NCBI GenBank assembly: GCA_030065265.1 | Contig: JASJCW010000009.1 | Coordinates: 1 to 37,804 of the forward strand | Source of the DNA: Prochloraceae cyanobacterium | GTDB lineage: Bacteria; Cyanobacteriota; Cyanobacteriia; Cyanobacteriales; JASJDA01 | Direction of reading: 5' to 3' | Length of the DNA: 37,804 nucleotides | Part shown: in pieces, positions 8,924-17,663 of the stretch | Numbering within the stretch: position 1 is the first letter of the stretch | Layout of the letters: each line of letters starts with the position of its first letter | Translations under genes and position numbers: made by a program | Notes under the pieces: model-generated | Told to the model about the DNA's origin: nothing | Database searches by the model: none | Seen by the model: only the letters and a program-made list of their open reading frames with translations

Positions 8924-9076
8924 TAAATACTGGTGACTAAATTAAATTTAATCCAGGTAAATCGAAACAAAAAATAGCTAGATGCACGAAGATACTAAAA
9001 AGACCGATTTAAATTTCTATTTTTTATTTTTTATAGAGAACAACCCAACAGAATAAAATTCAAATTTACCCTTGAA

Positions 9077-9355
9077 TTATTTGCTGGAACGAACCACAAC
9101 ATTTTTTTTCGGATCTTGCTTTCTCACCCAAGACAAAAATTTTTGCATCTTAGGTTCTTGTTGTAACTTAGAAAGAGTATTTAATTCTCTAGCTAGATAC
9201 TTATTATCAAATAAAGCATGGATTTGTTTGTGACAAGGAGAACAGATATTAATAGTCGGGCCGGTATTTAATTTTTTTCTTTTGCTGTATTGTTTGGGAA
9301 TTAAATGATGTAATGTCAGACTATCTATTTCCCGATCGCACAATTCACAATTCAT
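9077..9355 (-). CDS. Small HNH endonuclease-domain protein
   Basis: This 92-aa protein starts at the ATG at 9355 (a TTG two codons upstream is less likely). It carries a compact HNH fold: CELC zinc knuckle, TLHHLIPKQY, NICSPCHKQIHALFDNK. The two CxxC pairs and the His residues needed for zinc and metal binding are present. It begins 12 nt after the stop of the metal permease and is probably cotranscribed with it. Relatives are widespread small HNH proteins of unknown role. A defence or repair nuclease is possible, but nothing in the neighbourhood supports a specific system. Confidence 0.8.
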   Translation of the reverse strand: MNCELCDREIDSLTLHHLIPKQYSKRKKLNTGPTINICSPCHKQIHALFDNKYLARELNTLSKLQQEPKMQKFLSWVRKQDPKKNVVVRSSK

Positions 9356-9367
9356 TATCAATTTTTC

Positions 9368-10261
9368 TCAACGAGAACGCCACAAATTTTTTAACTCCCG
9401 CCATAAAGGAGAACCGCTCGAAACAGAACTGGGATTAGTAATAAGTCCTTGAGTCGGACTAAATAAAAATGCGATGACGAACAATCCAGATGCTACTAAA
9501 ACAATAGCAGGGCCAGAAGGTAAATTATAAAAATAACTGAGATACATTCCGCTAATGCTAGAAAATACCCCCACTCCAACACCTACAAACATCATTTGGT
9601 GAAATCTAGTAACTAATAAATATGCTGTTGCTGCTGGAGTAATTAGCAAAGATAATACCAAGATTACTCCGACTGCTTTGAGACTGGCGACAATAGTCAA
9701 ACCGATTAGCATCATCAAACCTAAATCTAATAAATATACCGGTAAACCTACTGCCCTGGCTCCAATTTTATCGAAGCTGTAGAATAATAATTCTTTATAA
9801 AAAATAAAAATTACAAATAATACGATCGCGGCTACAATAAATGTATCCCGCAAATCTGCCGCCGTAACCCCTAAAATATTGCCAAATAGAAAATGATTGA
9901 GATCTATCTTATTTTCTTTTTGAATCAGAGTAATTAAAGTAATTCCTAAAGCGAAGAAACCGGAAAAAACAATTCCCATCGCAGCATCTTCTTTGATGTT
10001 AGATCTCGATCGGATCAGATTAATTAAAATTGTACTGATTAATCCTGCGATGAAAGCACCGAGATAGATATTTGCTCCCATCCAGAAAGCGATCGCCAAA
10101 CCCGGTAGAACGGAGTGGGAAATAGCGTCTCCGAGTAAAGCAAGTCTTTGCACCATTAAATAACTTCCGACTACAGCGCAGACAATTCCCACAATAACAG
10201 CTTCTACTAGCGATCGCTGCATGAAACTGTATTGCAGGGGTTCAAAAATAGCTTCTAACAT
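9368..10261 (-). CDS. Cluster-9 metal ABC transporter, permease (MntB/ZnuB type)
   Basis: This 297-aa inner-membrane permease starts at the ATG at 10261 and has about eight hydrophobic segments, with the family signature LALLGDAISHSVLPGLAIAF near residues 40-60. ABC-3 permeases import Mn, Zn or Fe with a cluster-9 binding protein. The ATPase gene lies upstream on the same strand but is separated by a 590-bp gap, which is unusual for this operon. An HNH gene follows closely. Confidence 0.88.
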   Translation of the reverse strand: MLEAIFEPLQYSFMQRSLVEAVIVGIVCAVVGSYLMVQRLALLGDAISHSVLPGLAIAFWMGANIYLGAFIAGLISTILINLIRSRSNIKEDAAMGIVFSGFFALGITLITLIQKENKIDLNHFLFGNILGVTAADLRDTFIVAAIVLFVIFIFYKELLFYSFDKIGARAVGLPVYLLDLGLMMLIGLTIVASLKAVGVILVLSLLITPAATAYLLVTRFHQMMFVGVGVGVFSSISGMYLSYFYNLPSGPAIVLVASGLFVIAFLFSPTQGLITNPSSVSSGSPLWRELKNLWRSR

Positions 10262-10851
10262 CAAAAGTATAAAATATCAACTTAAATAATTCTAACAATT
10301 TATCGCTTTTATACACATTTTTGACTAATTTTCTCAAGTTAATCCCTTTTAACTTCTACCTAATCTCAGATTAATTGCCGATCGAGACTTTAAACGAGTG
10401 CGATTTGAGTTTTCTCTGAAAAGATATTGCGATCGCCAATATATTATTTCTCTGAAAATATTAAGAACCGAGTTAATTGATTGATTTTAAAATTATTCAA
10501 ATTACTTTGATAAATAAAACAAGAATTGTCCGAAGCGACTTTCTTATTTAACTTCAATGCTGTTTCAACAAAGTTTTTGACTGTCGAGCGGTTGAAATTC
10601 AAATATCAATTTAAGTCAATCGCTTAGAGTGGAAATCTCAAAAATAAAGATTTTATCTTTATTCTTTATCGACTGAAGCTAGTGGATAACATTGATGAAA
10701 TCTCAAATCAAATTGACCCGAAACTATAAAAATCAATTTTTCATCTCAGAATAACAGACTTCGAGCGGATAATTATTTGCCCTGGTAATTAGATCGGGCT
10801 TTATTTAATTTCATTAACTGACAATATTTGCTGCTGTCAAACAAATTATTT
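10262..10851. other. 590-bp gap between ATPase and permease genes
   Basis: No coding frame or recognisable RNA is visible. The stretch is AT-rich with two HIP1-like sites (about 10379 and 10430) and a repeated TTCTCTGAAAA-like pair (10411-10421, 10450-10460). Subunit genes of this transporter are usually adjacent or overlapping, so the gap may contain a second promoter for the permease or a decayed insertion. Confidence 0.4.
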
Positions 10852-11601
10852 TTAAGCTACTAAGGATCTTCTTGGCGACGAAAAAAACTTAACTTTACCT
10901 CCGTAAGCACGATTGAGATTGTTTTCTACGAAAACATCTTCTCTTGCACCAGCAGCAATCAGTTTTTTATTCAATAAAATCAGATCGTCAAAATTAGTAA
11001 TTGATTCGCCGAGATCGTGATTTACAACTAAAACTGTTTTGCCAGTTGCTGCCAATTCTCGAAAAATATTAAAAATAATGTTTTCTGTTTTGCGATCGAC
11101 CCCAGCAAATGGTTCGTCAAAAAAGAATATTTCTCCTTCTTGTGCCAAGCTTCTGGCTAAAAATACTCGCTGTTGTTGTCCTCCAGAAAGCTGCCCGATC
11201 GCTCTGTTACTATAAGCAGCCATATCCACCCTTTCTAAAGCTTCTCTGGCTATTCTCCTACTCATACTTGAAAAACGACGAAACCATCCTGTTTTTCTGA
11301 CCCTACCCATCATCACGACATCCCAAACAGTAGCTGGATAAGTCCAGTCTATTTGCGATCGCTGGGGTACGTACGAGACTATTTCTAATTGTTCCTCTAA
11401 AGGTTTATTGTCGTAAACTACCGATCCGCTTCTAGCTGGAATTAAGCCTAACATAGCTTTAATTAAGGTACTTTTTCCCGCACCATTAGGCCCGATTATT
11501 CCCGTCACCCTTCCCGATCGCACTGAAATACTTATTTCTTTGAGAGCTTCTACATTTCGGTAGCAAACTCCAAGATTATTTACCTCGATTGCTTTTGTCA
11601 T
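10852..11601 (-). CDS. Cluster-9 metal ABC transporter, ATPase (MntA/ZnuC type)
   Basis: This 249-aa ABC ATPase is complete: Walker A GPNGAGKST (37-45), Q-loop Gln80, signature LSGGQQQR (138-145), Walker B FFFDEP (159-164) and H-loop His195 (VVNHDLG). It matches the ATP-binding subunits of cluster-9 Mn/Zn/Fe importers. It is divergent from the binding-protein gene, with 92 bp between the starts, so the two probably share a control region. The permease lies downstream past a long gap. Confidence 0.9.
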   Translation of the reverse strand: MTKAIEVNNLGVCYRNVEALKEISISVRSGRVTGIIGPNGAGKSTLIKAMLGLIPARSGSVVYDNKPLEEQLEIVSYVPQRSQIDWTYPATVWDVVMMGRVRKTGWFRRFSSMSRRIAREALERVDMAAYSNRAIGQLSGGQQQRVFLARSLAQEGEIFFFDEPFAGVDRKTENIIFNIFRELAATGKTVLVVNHDLGESITNFDDLILLNKKLIAAGAREDVFVENNLNRAYGGKVKFFSSPRRSLVA

Positions 11602-11693
11602 CTGTTTTATAGGTCGAATATAAAATTGGATTTTTTTCTTATTCCAGCTTACTCTAAAAAATGAAAGAATTATGAAAACAGTTTCAAAAAATT
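11602..11693. promoter_or_regulatory. Divergent control region of the metal importer
   Basis: Ninety-two bp separate the ATPase and binding-protein starts. AATTATGAAAA occurs at 11668-11678 and again at 11690-11700, a 22-bp period (two helical turns); the second copy contains the binding-protein start codon. A TATAAAAT element lies at about 11620. In Synechocystis the comparable operon is controlled by ManS/ManR, but I do not recognise a defined ManR box here. Confidence 0.4.
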
Positions 11694-12674
11694 ATGAAAA
11701 GAAAGAATTGGTGGGTAGTAGGGGGAATGATAATAGCTGTAGCGATCGCTAGTTGTCAGTCTCGATCGCCAATTGAAACTAGCGAAGGCGATCGTAAACC
11801 TAAAGTGGTGACTACTACTACCATAATTGCAGATTTGACCGAACGAGTGGCTGGAGATGAAATTGAACTTAAAAGTATTCTCAAAGCTGGAGATGACCCT
11901 CACATTTACGAACCAGTTCCCCGAGATTCGATCGCCCTAGAACGAGCGGATTTAATTTTATACAATGGCTACAATTTAGAGCCGGGTATTATTAAGCTAA
12001 TTCAAGCTGCTGGAGTAGAAGGGAAAAAATTCGCCGTCGCAGAAATTGTCAAACCTTTAGATTTTGAATATCAAGGCCAGAAAGTTCCAGATCCTCACGT
12101 TTGGGGTGATGTAGAAAATTCAATTTTAATGGTTAATGCAATTCGAGATCGCTTAATTGAAATTGCCCCAGAAGATCGAGCAGAATTTACTGAAAATGCC
12201 GCCGCACTAGTTGCAGAGTTAAAACTTCTCGATGCTTGGATTGAAAGTCAGATTGAAACTATTCCAGAAAACAATCGCAAACTAGTTACAACTCACGATG
12301 CTTTTGAATATTATGCTAATGCTTATGGTTTGGATGTTTTAGGGACTTTAATTGGTATCAGTACCGAAGAAAAGCCCAGTGCTAAAACAGTTGAAAATTT
12401 AATAGAAGCGGTTAAAAAAAGCAAAGTGCCGACAATTTTTGCAGAAACAACGATTAATCCTCGTTTGATTGCTACTGTGGCTGAAGAAGCTAAAGTGAAA
12501 TTAGGCGATCGCGAACTTTATGCTGACTCGATTGGTTCACCAGGAAGCGATGCAGATACTTATATCAAAATGTTAGTAACTAATACTCGCACTGTTGTAG
12601 AAGGTTTAGGCGGTAAATATACTCCTTTCGATCGCGCTAAAGTTGAGTTGGACTTAGAAAAATCAACAAAATAG
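11694..12674 (+). CDS. Cluster-9 metal-binding lipoprotein (TroA/ZnuA/MntC family)
   Basis: This 326-aa binding lipoprotein has a lipobox ending IASC (Cys21). Family metal-site residues are His70 (DDPHIYEP), His135 (PHVWGD), His201 (TTHDAFEYY) and Asp278 (YADSIGSP). The third ligand is His, as in TroA and Zn-type proteins; Synechocystis MntC and pneumococcal PsaA have Glu there. The His-rich loop of many ZnuA proteins is missing. The metal could therefore be Mn, Zn or Fe. It captures metal in the periplasm for the divergent ATPase and permease. Confidence 0.88.
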   Translation: MKRKNWWVVGGMIIAVAIASCQSRSPIETSEGDRKPKVVTTTTIIADLTERVAGDEIELKSILKAGDDPHIYEPVPRDSIALERADLILYNGYNLEPGIIKLIQAAGVEGKKFAVAEIVKPLDFEYQGQKVPDPHVWGDVENSILMVNAIRDRLIEIAPEDRAEFTENAAALVAELKLLDAWIESQIETIPENNRKLVTTHDAFEYYANAYGLDVLGTLIGISTEEKPSAKTVENLIEAVKKSKVPTIFAETTINPRLIATVAEEAKVKLGDRELYADSIGSPGSDADTYIKMLVTNTRTVVEGLGGKYTPFDRAKVELDLEKSTK

Positions 12675-12707
12675 TTTTTATGTACTGTAGAAGTTACTAA
12701 AATGAGA

Positions 12708-13385
12708 TTAGTTTCTTCTTTCTACTATTTCATAACTTTGACGGAGTTTCACAATTGAATTGCCCGGATAATAACCTCGCAAAGATGAATTAGCATAAAC
12801 TAAAGTTCTCTTTCCGATTAACGTTCCCGGATTGAGAACGCAATTACAACCTATTTCAACTTCTCGGCCGACGATCGCCCCGAATTTAACTAATCCAGTG
12901 TCGTAAATTTGCCCTGCGATTTTTACTTTTACCGAGCTGCGGTCGACTTTTAAATTCGATATTTTGACTCCTGCGCCTAAATGACATTTTCCACCGAGGA
13001 TACTATCGCCGACATAGACAAAATGAGGCAATTCTACATCGTTAAATATCAAACAGTTTTTCAGTTCCGTTGTATGTCCGATCGTGCAGCGATCGCCGAT
13101 TAAAACGTTTCCTCGAATGTATGCCCCCGATCGGATCTGACAGTTCTTGCCGACAATTGTGTTTGCTTTAATAACTGCTCCTGCTTCGACTACCGTACCC
13201 GCCCCGATCGCAACATTTTCCTCTACTACAGCTAAAGGGCTTAAATTCCCTTGGATACTCGGCTTTAAATTAGTTTTCACGTAATCTGGAATTCTCTTCA
13301 ATCCATCCCAAACGAGGTCTCCATCCTGGAAAATATCTCTGTATTCGCACTCGTCAAGGTCGAAAAAATGATTAAACTGAAGCAT
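12708..13385 (-). CDS. Left-handed beta-helix (hexapeptide) protein, GlmU-C-terminal-like
   Basis: This 225-aa protein is built almost wholly of hexapeptide repeats, for example NVAIGAGTVVEAGAVI, TIVGKNCQIRSGAYI and NVLIGDRCTIGHTTELKN. It resembles the acyltransferase half of GlmU or glucose-1-phosphate transferase-like proteins, with the HTTELKN segment typical of that group. No N-terminal nucleotidyltransferase domain is present (no GGxGTR loop). It may be a sugar-nucleotide acyltransferase or a trimeric scaffold. It is convergent with the metal-binding protein gene and has no partner gene. Confidence 0.75.
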   Translation of the reverse strand: MLQFNHFFDLDECEYRDIFQDGDLVWDGLKRIPDYVKTNLKPSIQGNLSPLAVVEENVAIGAGTVVEAGAVIKANTIVGKNCQIRSGAYIRGNVLIGDRCTIGHTTELKNCLIFNDVELPHFVYVGDSILGGKCHLGAGVKISNLKVDRSSVKVKIAGQIYDTGLVKFGAIVGREVEIGCNCVLNPGTLIGKRTLVYANSSLRGYYPGNSIVKLRQSYEIVERRN

Positions 13386-13762
13386 TATTTCTTTTGTTTG
13401 ACCTAATAGGCAGTAAGCTCGTTACTCGCAGCGAAACTCTAGAACTCAATAATAGAAACATTCACGAACAATTGGGAATATTTAGTCTATATATATTTGC
13501 CTACACTTTTCCACTTTAAGAGAATAATCTCATTAAAATCTGTTTTTGTCAAGTTTTAATATTAAATAGCTCTTTTTTTGAATTTTCAGATAATAGTTAT
13601 CGAGGAAAATAATCTATTTTTTAGAAGTAGTTTATAACTAAAAAAATAGTTTTTTAGCATAATTTTCAAACTAGATACTTAAAACGCGATCGCCTCAAAC
13701 CAAGAAAAACTTGCTATATAATTAAAAACGCAATTATGAAAAAAAATTAAACCTCAATCTCA
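13386..13762. promoter_or_regulatory. Divergent intergenic region with promoter of the MPBQ methyltransferase
   Basis: A perfect TATAAT at 13717-13722 lies 40 bp before the methyltransferase start, with no clear -35 box. CTAAAAAA (13638-13645) and TTTTTTAG (13650-13657) form a perfect but AT-only hairpin, and a HIP1 site lies at about 13686. No coding signal was seen. Confidence 0.45.
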
Positions 13763-14755
13763 ATGAATTTATTTTATGCCCTCGGAATTATCTTGCTAAT
13801 TGTAATCGTAGGGATTGCAATCTACCTAATCACCGCTCGTCGCTATCAATCGTCCGACTCCGTAGCCAATGCTTACGACCAATGGACAGAAGACGGTATT
13901 CTAGAATATTACTGGGGCGAACATATCCATTTAGGGCATTACGGATCGCCACCAAAAAGAAAAGATTTTATCGGTGCAAAAATTGACTTCGTACATGAAA
14001 TGGTTAGTTGGGGAGGCTTAAATAAATTACCTTCTGGAACTACCCTTTTAGATGTAGGTTGTGGAATTGGCGGCAGCAGTCGTATTTTGGCAAAAGACTA
14101 TGGATTTGACGTAACCGGGGTGACCATCAGCCCAGAACAAGTCAAAAGAGCCACAGAATTAACACCCGAAGGAGTCGATGCCAAATTTAAAGTAGACGAT
14201 GCCATGGCACTATCTTTTCCAGACAATAGTTTTGATGTAGTTTGGTCGGTAGAAGCAGGCCCTCACATGCCAGATAAAGCCGTTTTTGCCCGAGAATTAT
14301 TGAGAGTATTAAAACCAGGTGGAATATTAGTCGTAGCTGACTGGAATCAAAGAGACGATCGCCAAAAACCGCTTAATTTTTGGGAAAAACCAGTCATGAA
14401 ACAACTATTAGATCAGTGGTCTCATCCTGCCTTTTCGAGTATTGAAGGTTTTTCCGAATTATTAGTTGAAACCGGGTTGGTAGAAGGAGAAGTAACAACA
14501 GCAGATTGGACGCAAGAAACCCTACCTTCTTGGTTCGATACGATTTGGCAAGGAATAATTAAACCCCAAGGATGGTTGCGTTTTGGCCTGACTGGCTTTA
14601 TTAAATCAGTGCGGGAAGTACCGACAATATTGCTAATGAGATTGGCGTTTGGTGCGGGGCTATGTCGGTTTGGCATGTTCCAAGCAACAAGGGCTAATTT
14701 AGAGTCTCAATCAAGCGAAACAGTTCAAACTGCTGGAGTTGGTTCGAGCAAATAA
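13763..14755 (+). CDS. MPBQ/MSBQ methyltransferase (tocopherol and plastoquinone synthesis)
   Basis: This 330-aa protein has an N-terminal membrane anchor (residues 3-23) and a class I SAM methyltransferase domain with motif I LLDVGCGIGGSS (95-106). Long stretches, including SSDSVANAYDQWTEDGILEYY and VVWSVEAGPHMPDKAVF, match what I recall of Synechocystis Sll0418, which methylates 2-methyl-6-phytyl-benzoquinone (and the solanesyl analogue) on the way to tocopherol. The C-terminal tail after FGMFQATRAN is about 20 residues of low complexity. The gene is single, with its own -10 box. Confidence 0.9.
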   Translation: MNLFYALGIILLIVIVGIAIYLITARRYQSSDSVANAYDQWTEDGILEYYWGEHIHLGHYGSPPKRKDFIGAKIDFVHEMVSWGGLNKLPSGTTLLDVGCGIGGSSRILAKDYGFDVTGVTISPEQVKRATELTPEGVDAKFKVDDAMALSFPDNSFDVVWSVEAGPHMPDKAVFARELLRVLKPGGILVVADWNQRDDRQKPLNFWEKPVMKQLLDQWSHPAFSSIEGFSELLVETGLVEGEVTTADWTQETLPSWFDTIWQGIIKPQGWLRFGLTGFIKSVREVPTILLMRLAFGAGLCRFGMFQATRANLESQSSETVQTAGVGSSK

Positions 14756-14769
14756 ATAAAACTATTATT

Positions 14770-14789
14770 CCGATCGCTCGAGCGATCGG
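14770..14789. repeat. Perfect 20-bp palindrome with HIP1-like arms
   Basis: CCGATCGCTCGAGCGATCGG is a perfect palindrome 15 bp after the methyltransferase stop. No T-tract follows, so it is a weak terminator candidate at best. It looks like two HIP1-type half sites facing each other. Confidence 0.6.
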
Positions 14790-14873
14790 GAATTAATTTC
14801 TAGTCGAGCCGGATGATAAAATATATTTCTGCAATGCAAATCAAATAAATATTCAAGTTGCGATCGCTTCATT

Positions 14874-15311
14874 ATGAAGTTATTTTCCACTAACCGCGTC
14901 CTCGTACCGATCGATTTTTCCGAAGAGTCTTTTAAAGCGCAAGAATTAACCTTAGATTTTGTTGGCGAGCCGTCCCATTTACACGTCCTTCATGTTTTAC
15001 GAACTCTCAATCCAGGAGATCCGGGAATAATGTGGAATACGATGGACGATCGCACTCGAATCGAACATGTCAAAAAAGTATTTCAAGAAAAGTTTAGCGA
15101 TCCAAAATATCAAGGGATTAACTTTAGTGTAACTGTCGGCGATCCGAGCGATCGGATTATCGAATATGCCAAAGAACAACAGATCGAATTAATTGTCATT
15201 CCTTCCCACGGCCGCACCGGAGTAAGTCGTTTTTTTATGGGATCTGTGGCTGAAAAAGTCGTTCGCTACGCCCATTGTCCCGTACTCGTATTGCGAAGAG
15301 AAGACTTATAA
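14874..15311 (+). CDS. Universal stress protein (UspA family)
   Basis: This 145-aa single Usp domain starts RVLVPIDFSEES (Asp14 at the nucleotide-binding position) and ends with the ATP-binding loop SHGRTGVSRFFMGS and a CPVLVLRR strand. The loop keeps Gly113-x9-Gly123-Ser124, but the first Gly of the canonical GxxG is Pro110, a common cyanobacterial variant. It is probably an ATP-binding cytosolic stress protein. recJ starts 43 nt downstream, and the two may share a transcript. Confidence 0.92.
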   Translation: MKLFSTNRVLVPIDFSEESFKAQELTLDFVGEPSHLHVLHVLRTLNPGDPGIMWNTMDDRTRIEHVKKVFQEKFSDPKYQGINFSVTVGDPSDRIIEYAKEQQIELIVIPSHGRTGVSRFFMGSVAEKVVRYAHCPVLVLRREDL

Positions 15312-15354
15312 TTTAGTTTCTTCTGCTTTCTGTGGGAATATATTTAATTTATAA

Positions 15355-17334
15355 ATGAACTACAATTTACCTCAACAGCGATGGGAAATCGCCGCTCCAA
15401 TTCAAGAAGTAGATAAAATAGTTGAAGCCACCGGACTGTTGCCAATAGTGGCGAAAGTTTTGCTCAATAGAGGTATAAACACTCCAGAATTAGCCTTAGT
15501 TTATCAAGATCCCGGATCTGTCGAATTACCCTCTCCTTTAGAAGAATTTACCGATTTAGAGCGCAGCGTTGAATTAATTAAAAAAGCGATCGCAACGGAG
15601 ACAAAAATCGCTATTTGCGGCGATTACGATGCTGACGGCATGACTAGCACTGCTTTATTATTGCGCGCCCTCAAACATTTGGGAGGGGATATTTATTATG
15701 AAATCCCCAGTCGCATGAAAGACGGTTATGGAATTAACAATCGCATTGTCGAAAAATGCGGCGAAAATAATGTCGGTTTAATTATTACTGTCGATAACGG
15801 TATTTCTGCTAAAGAGCCAATTACTTTGGCAGTTGATTTAGGGATTGATGTAATTATTACCGACCACCACGATCTTCCTGAAGAATTGCCTCCAGCTAGT
15901 GCGATTTTAAATCCTAAACGACTCTCAAAAAGTTCCCCTTATTACGGACTGGCAGGTGTGGGAGTTGCCTATATTTTAGCAGTGACCGCAGCTCGAGATT
16001 TGGGACAATTAATTGGATTGACTTCTCAGTTATTAGAACTATTTACTTTAGGTACGATCGCCGATTTAGCTCCTTTAGTCGGTGTCAATCGCCGTTGGTT
16101 AAAAAGAGGGCTAAAATTATTAGCTAATTCTCAATTATTAGGAGTCCAAAAACTAATCGAAGTTTCCGGTATTACTGAAGGTAAAAAAAATTTAAAACCC
16201 GACGATATTGGGTTTAAATTAGGGCCGAGAATCAATGCGATCGGCAGAATTGGCGACCCGCAAACGGCGATTGAATTACTCACGACCGAAGAAGAAAAAA
16301 TAGCAGAATCAAGAGCAATTGAATGCGAAAAAACTAATCGCAAACGACAAGAGTTATGTGCGCAAATTGAATACGAAGCAATCGAAATTATTGAAAAAAC
16401 ACCGATCGCCTGGCAACAAGATCGGGTTTTAGTGGTATTTAAAGCTGATTGGCATCACGGTGTAATTGGCATTGTCGCTTCTCGTTTGGTCGATCGCTAT
16501 GGCGTTCCAGTTTTTATTGCGACTTGCGAAGAAAACGAACAAAATTTGCGAGGATCTGCTCGAGGAATTCCCGAATTTAATATCTTTGATGCTTTAGAAT
16601 ATTGTCGAGAATTATTAGCTAAATTTGGCGGTCATAAAGCTGCTGGTGGTTTTAGTTTGAGTGCCGATAATTTAAACGATTTTCAAACAAAACTCAGTGA
16701 ATTTGCTCATCAATGTTTAGAACCAAAACATCTCAAACCTTTAATTAAAATAGACGATCGCCTTGATTTCGATCGACTTAACGAAAATTTATATTCCCAA
16801 ATAGATAGCCTGCAACCTTGGGGCATTGGTAACGATTTTCCCGTCTTTTGGACGCAAAATGTCGAGGTCTTAAATCAAGCCCTTGTCGGTCAAGAAAAAA
16901 AGCACCTCAAACTTGTTTTAGTTCAAGCCGATCGCCCCGATATCGTGATGAAAGCGATCGCTTGGAGTTGGGGTAATTATTATCCTCTCCCTAAAAGAAT
17001 CGATATTGCTTACAAACTACAAGAAAATAATTGGAACGGGAATAGTAATATTGAGTTGGAAATAGTCGGTATCAGGCCTTTTTCTCCCGATCGCGCCACT
17101 AGAAAAGCTTATTTTAAATATAAGAACCGTGCTTACGATTGTAATTTATGGGACTCTTTAAACGAACTGAGAATTAGAAACGATGAAGGGAAAATATTGG
17201 CAATTACTAAAGGACAAAAAGTCGGCTTGTTAAGACACAATCGCGAAAATACAGCCAAGCAAGTTGATGTGACTAAATCTCCCTATTACGATTTGATTAA
17301 AGCCGCCCTAGCAGCCCTAGAAAGCAAAAGATAG
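15355..17334 (+). CDS. recJ: Single-strand-specific exonuclease RecJ
   Basis: This 659-aa DHH-family 5'-3' exonuclease acts in recombination and mismatch repair. Metal-binding motifs are present: CGDYDADGMTS (88-98), VDNG (146-149) and the name-giving DHH (170-172, ITDHHDLPEELPPA). The DHHA1 motif FGGHKAAGGF lies in the middle, followed by an OB-like domain. The C-terminal extension past about residue 560 (SPDRATRKAYFKYKNRAYDC) is typical of longer cyanobacterial RecJ. No frameshift was seen. Confidence 0.93.
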   Translation: MNYNLPQQRWEIAAPIQEVDKIVEATGLLPIVAKVLLNRGINTPELALVYQDPGSVELPSPLEEFTDLERSVELIKKAIATETKIAICGDYDADGMTSTALLLRALKHLGGDIYYEIPSRMKDGYGINNRIVEKCGENNVGLIITVDNGISAKEPITLAVDLGIDVIITDHHDLPEELPPASAILNPKRLSKSSPYYGLAGVGVAYILAVTAARDLGQLIGLTSQLLELFTLGTIADLAPLVGVNRRWLKRGLKLLANSQLLGVQKLIEVSGITEGKKNLKPDDIGFKLGPRINAIGRIGDPQTAIELLTTEEEKIAESRAIECEKTNRKRQELCAQIEYEAIEIIEKTPIAWQQDRVLVVFKADWHHGVIGIVASRLVDRYGVPVFIATCEENEQNLRGSARGIPEFNIFDALEYCRELLAKFGGHKAAGGFSLSADNLNDFQTKLSEFAHQCLEPKHLKPLIKIDDRLDFDRLNENLYSQIDSLQPWGIGNDFPVFWTQNVEVLNQALVGQEKKHLKLVLVQADRPDIVMKAIAWSWGNYYPLPKRIDIAYKLQENNWNGNSNIELEIVGIRPFSPDRATRKAYFKYKNRAYDCNLWDSLNELRIRNDEGKILAITKGQKVGLLRHNRENTAKQVDVTKSPYYDLIKAALAALESKR

Positions 17335-17394
17335 AGCCTATCTCAAAGCCGATCGCCTTGAAATTCTCTACCTTCTACCTACTTTAATTATTTT

Positions 17395-17514
17395 CTATAA
17401 GTCTCCACCTTTAGCTGCAAGTAAAACAATCACTATCGGCCCTGATATCATGACTAAAGCCACGAGAGTTAACTGGAGAATGATTTCTAAATTGAGATTG
17501 CTTATAAAATCCAT
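17395..17514 (-). CDS. psb30: Psb30 (Ycf12), photosystem II small subunit
   Basis: This 39-aa protein reads MDFISNLNLEIILQLTLVAL then VMISGPIVIVLLAAKGGDL. It is a single transmembrane helix with the SGPIVI core and GGDL tail that I recognise from Psb30/Ycf12, a peripheral helix of the PSII core that stabilises the complex. Its ATG is preceded by AAGGAA, a good ribosome-binding site. It is convergent with recJ and divergent from the Cys-cluster gene. The gene is too short for ordinary ORF cut-offs. Confidence 0.88.
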   Translation of the reverse strand: MDFISNLNLEIILQLTLVALVMISGPIVIVLLAAKGGDL

Positions 17515-17663
17515 GATTTTTTCCTTAATCTACCCTACGATCGCACGGCTAAACGTTGCAAAAACTAATGTATATAATAACCATCAATTTTAGAATTTCT
17601 TTCATTAAAGATACAAAAATTTATAAACTTTTATTACAAAAATGGGAATGAGGAGTTGAAATC

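Noticed and set aside
8567..9355. Toxin-antitoxin or defence pair (HTH plus HNH proteins)
   Set aside because: The genes are convergent, 150 bp apart, and the HNH gene is tied to the permease; nothing links them.
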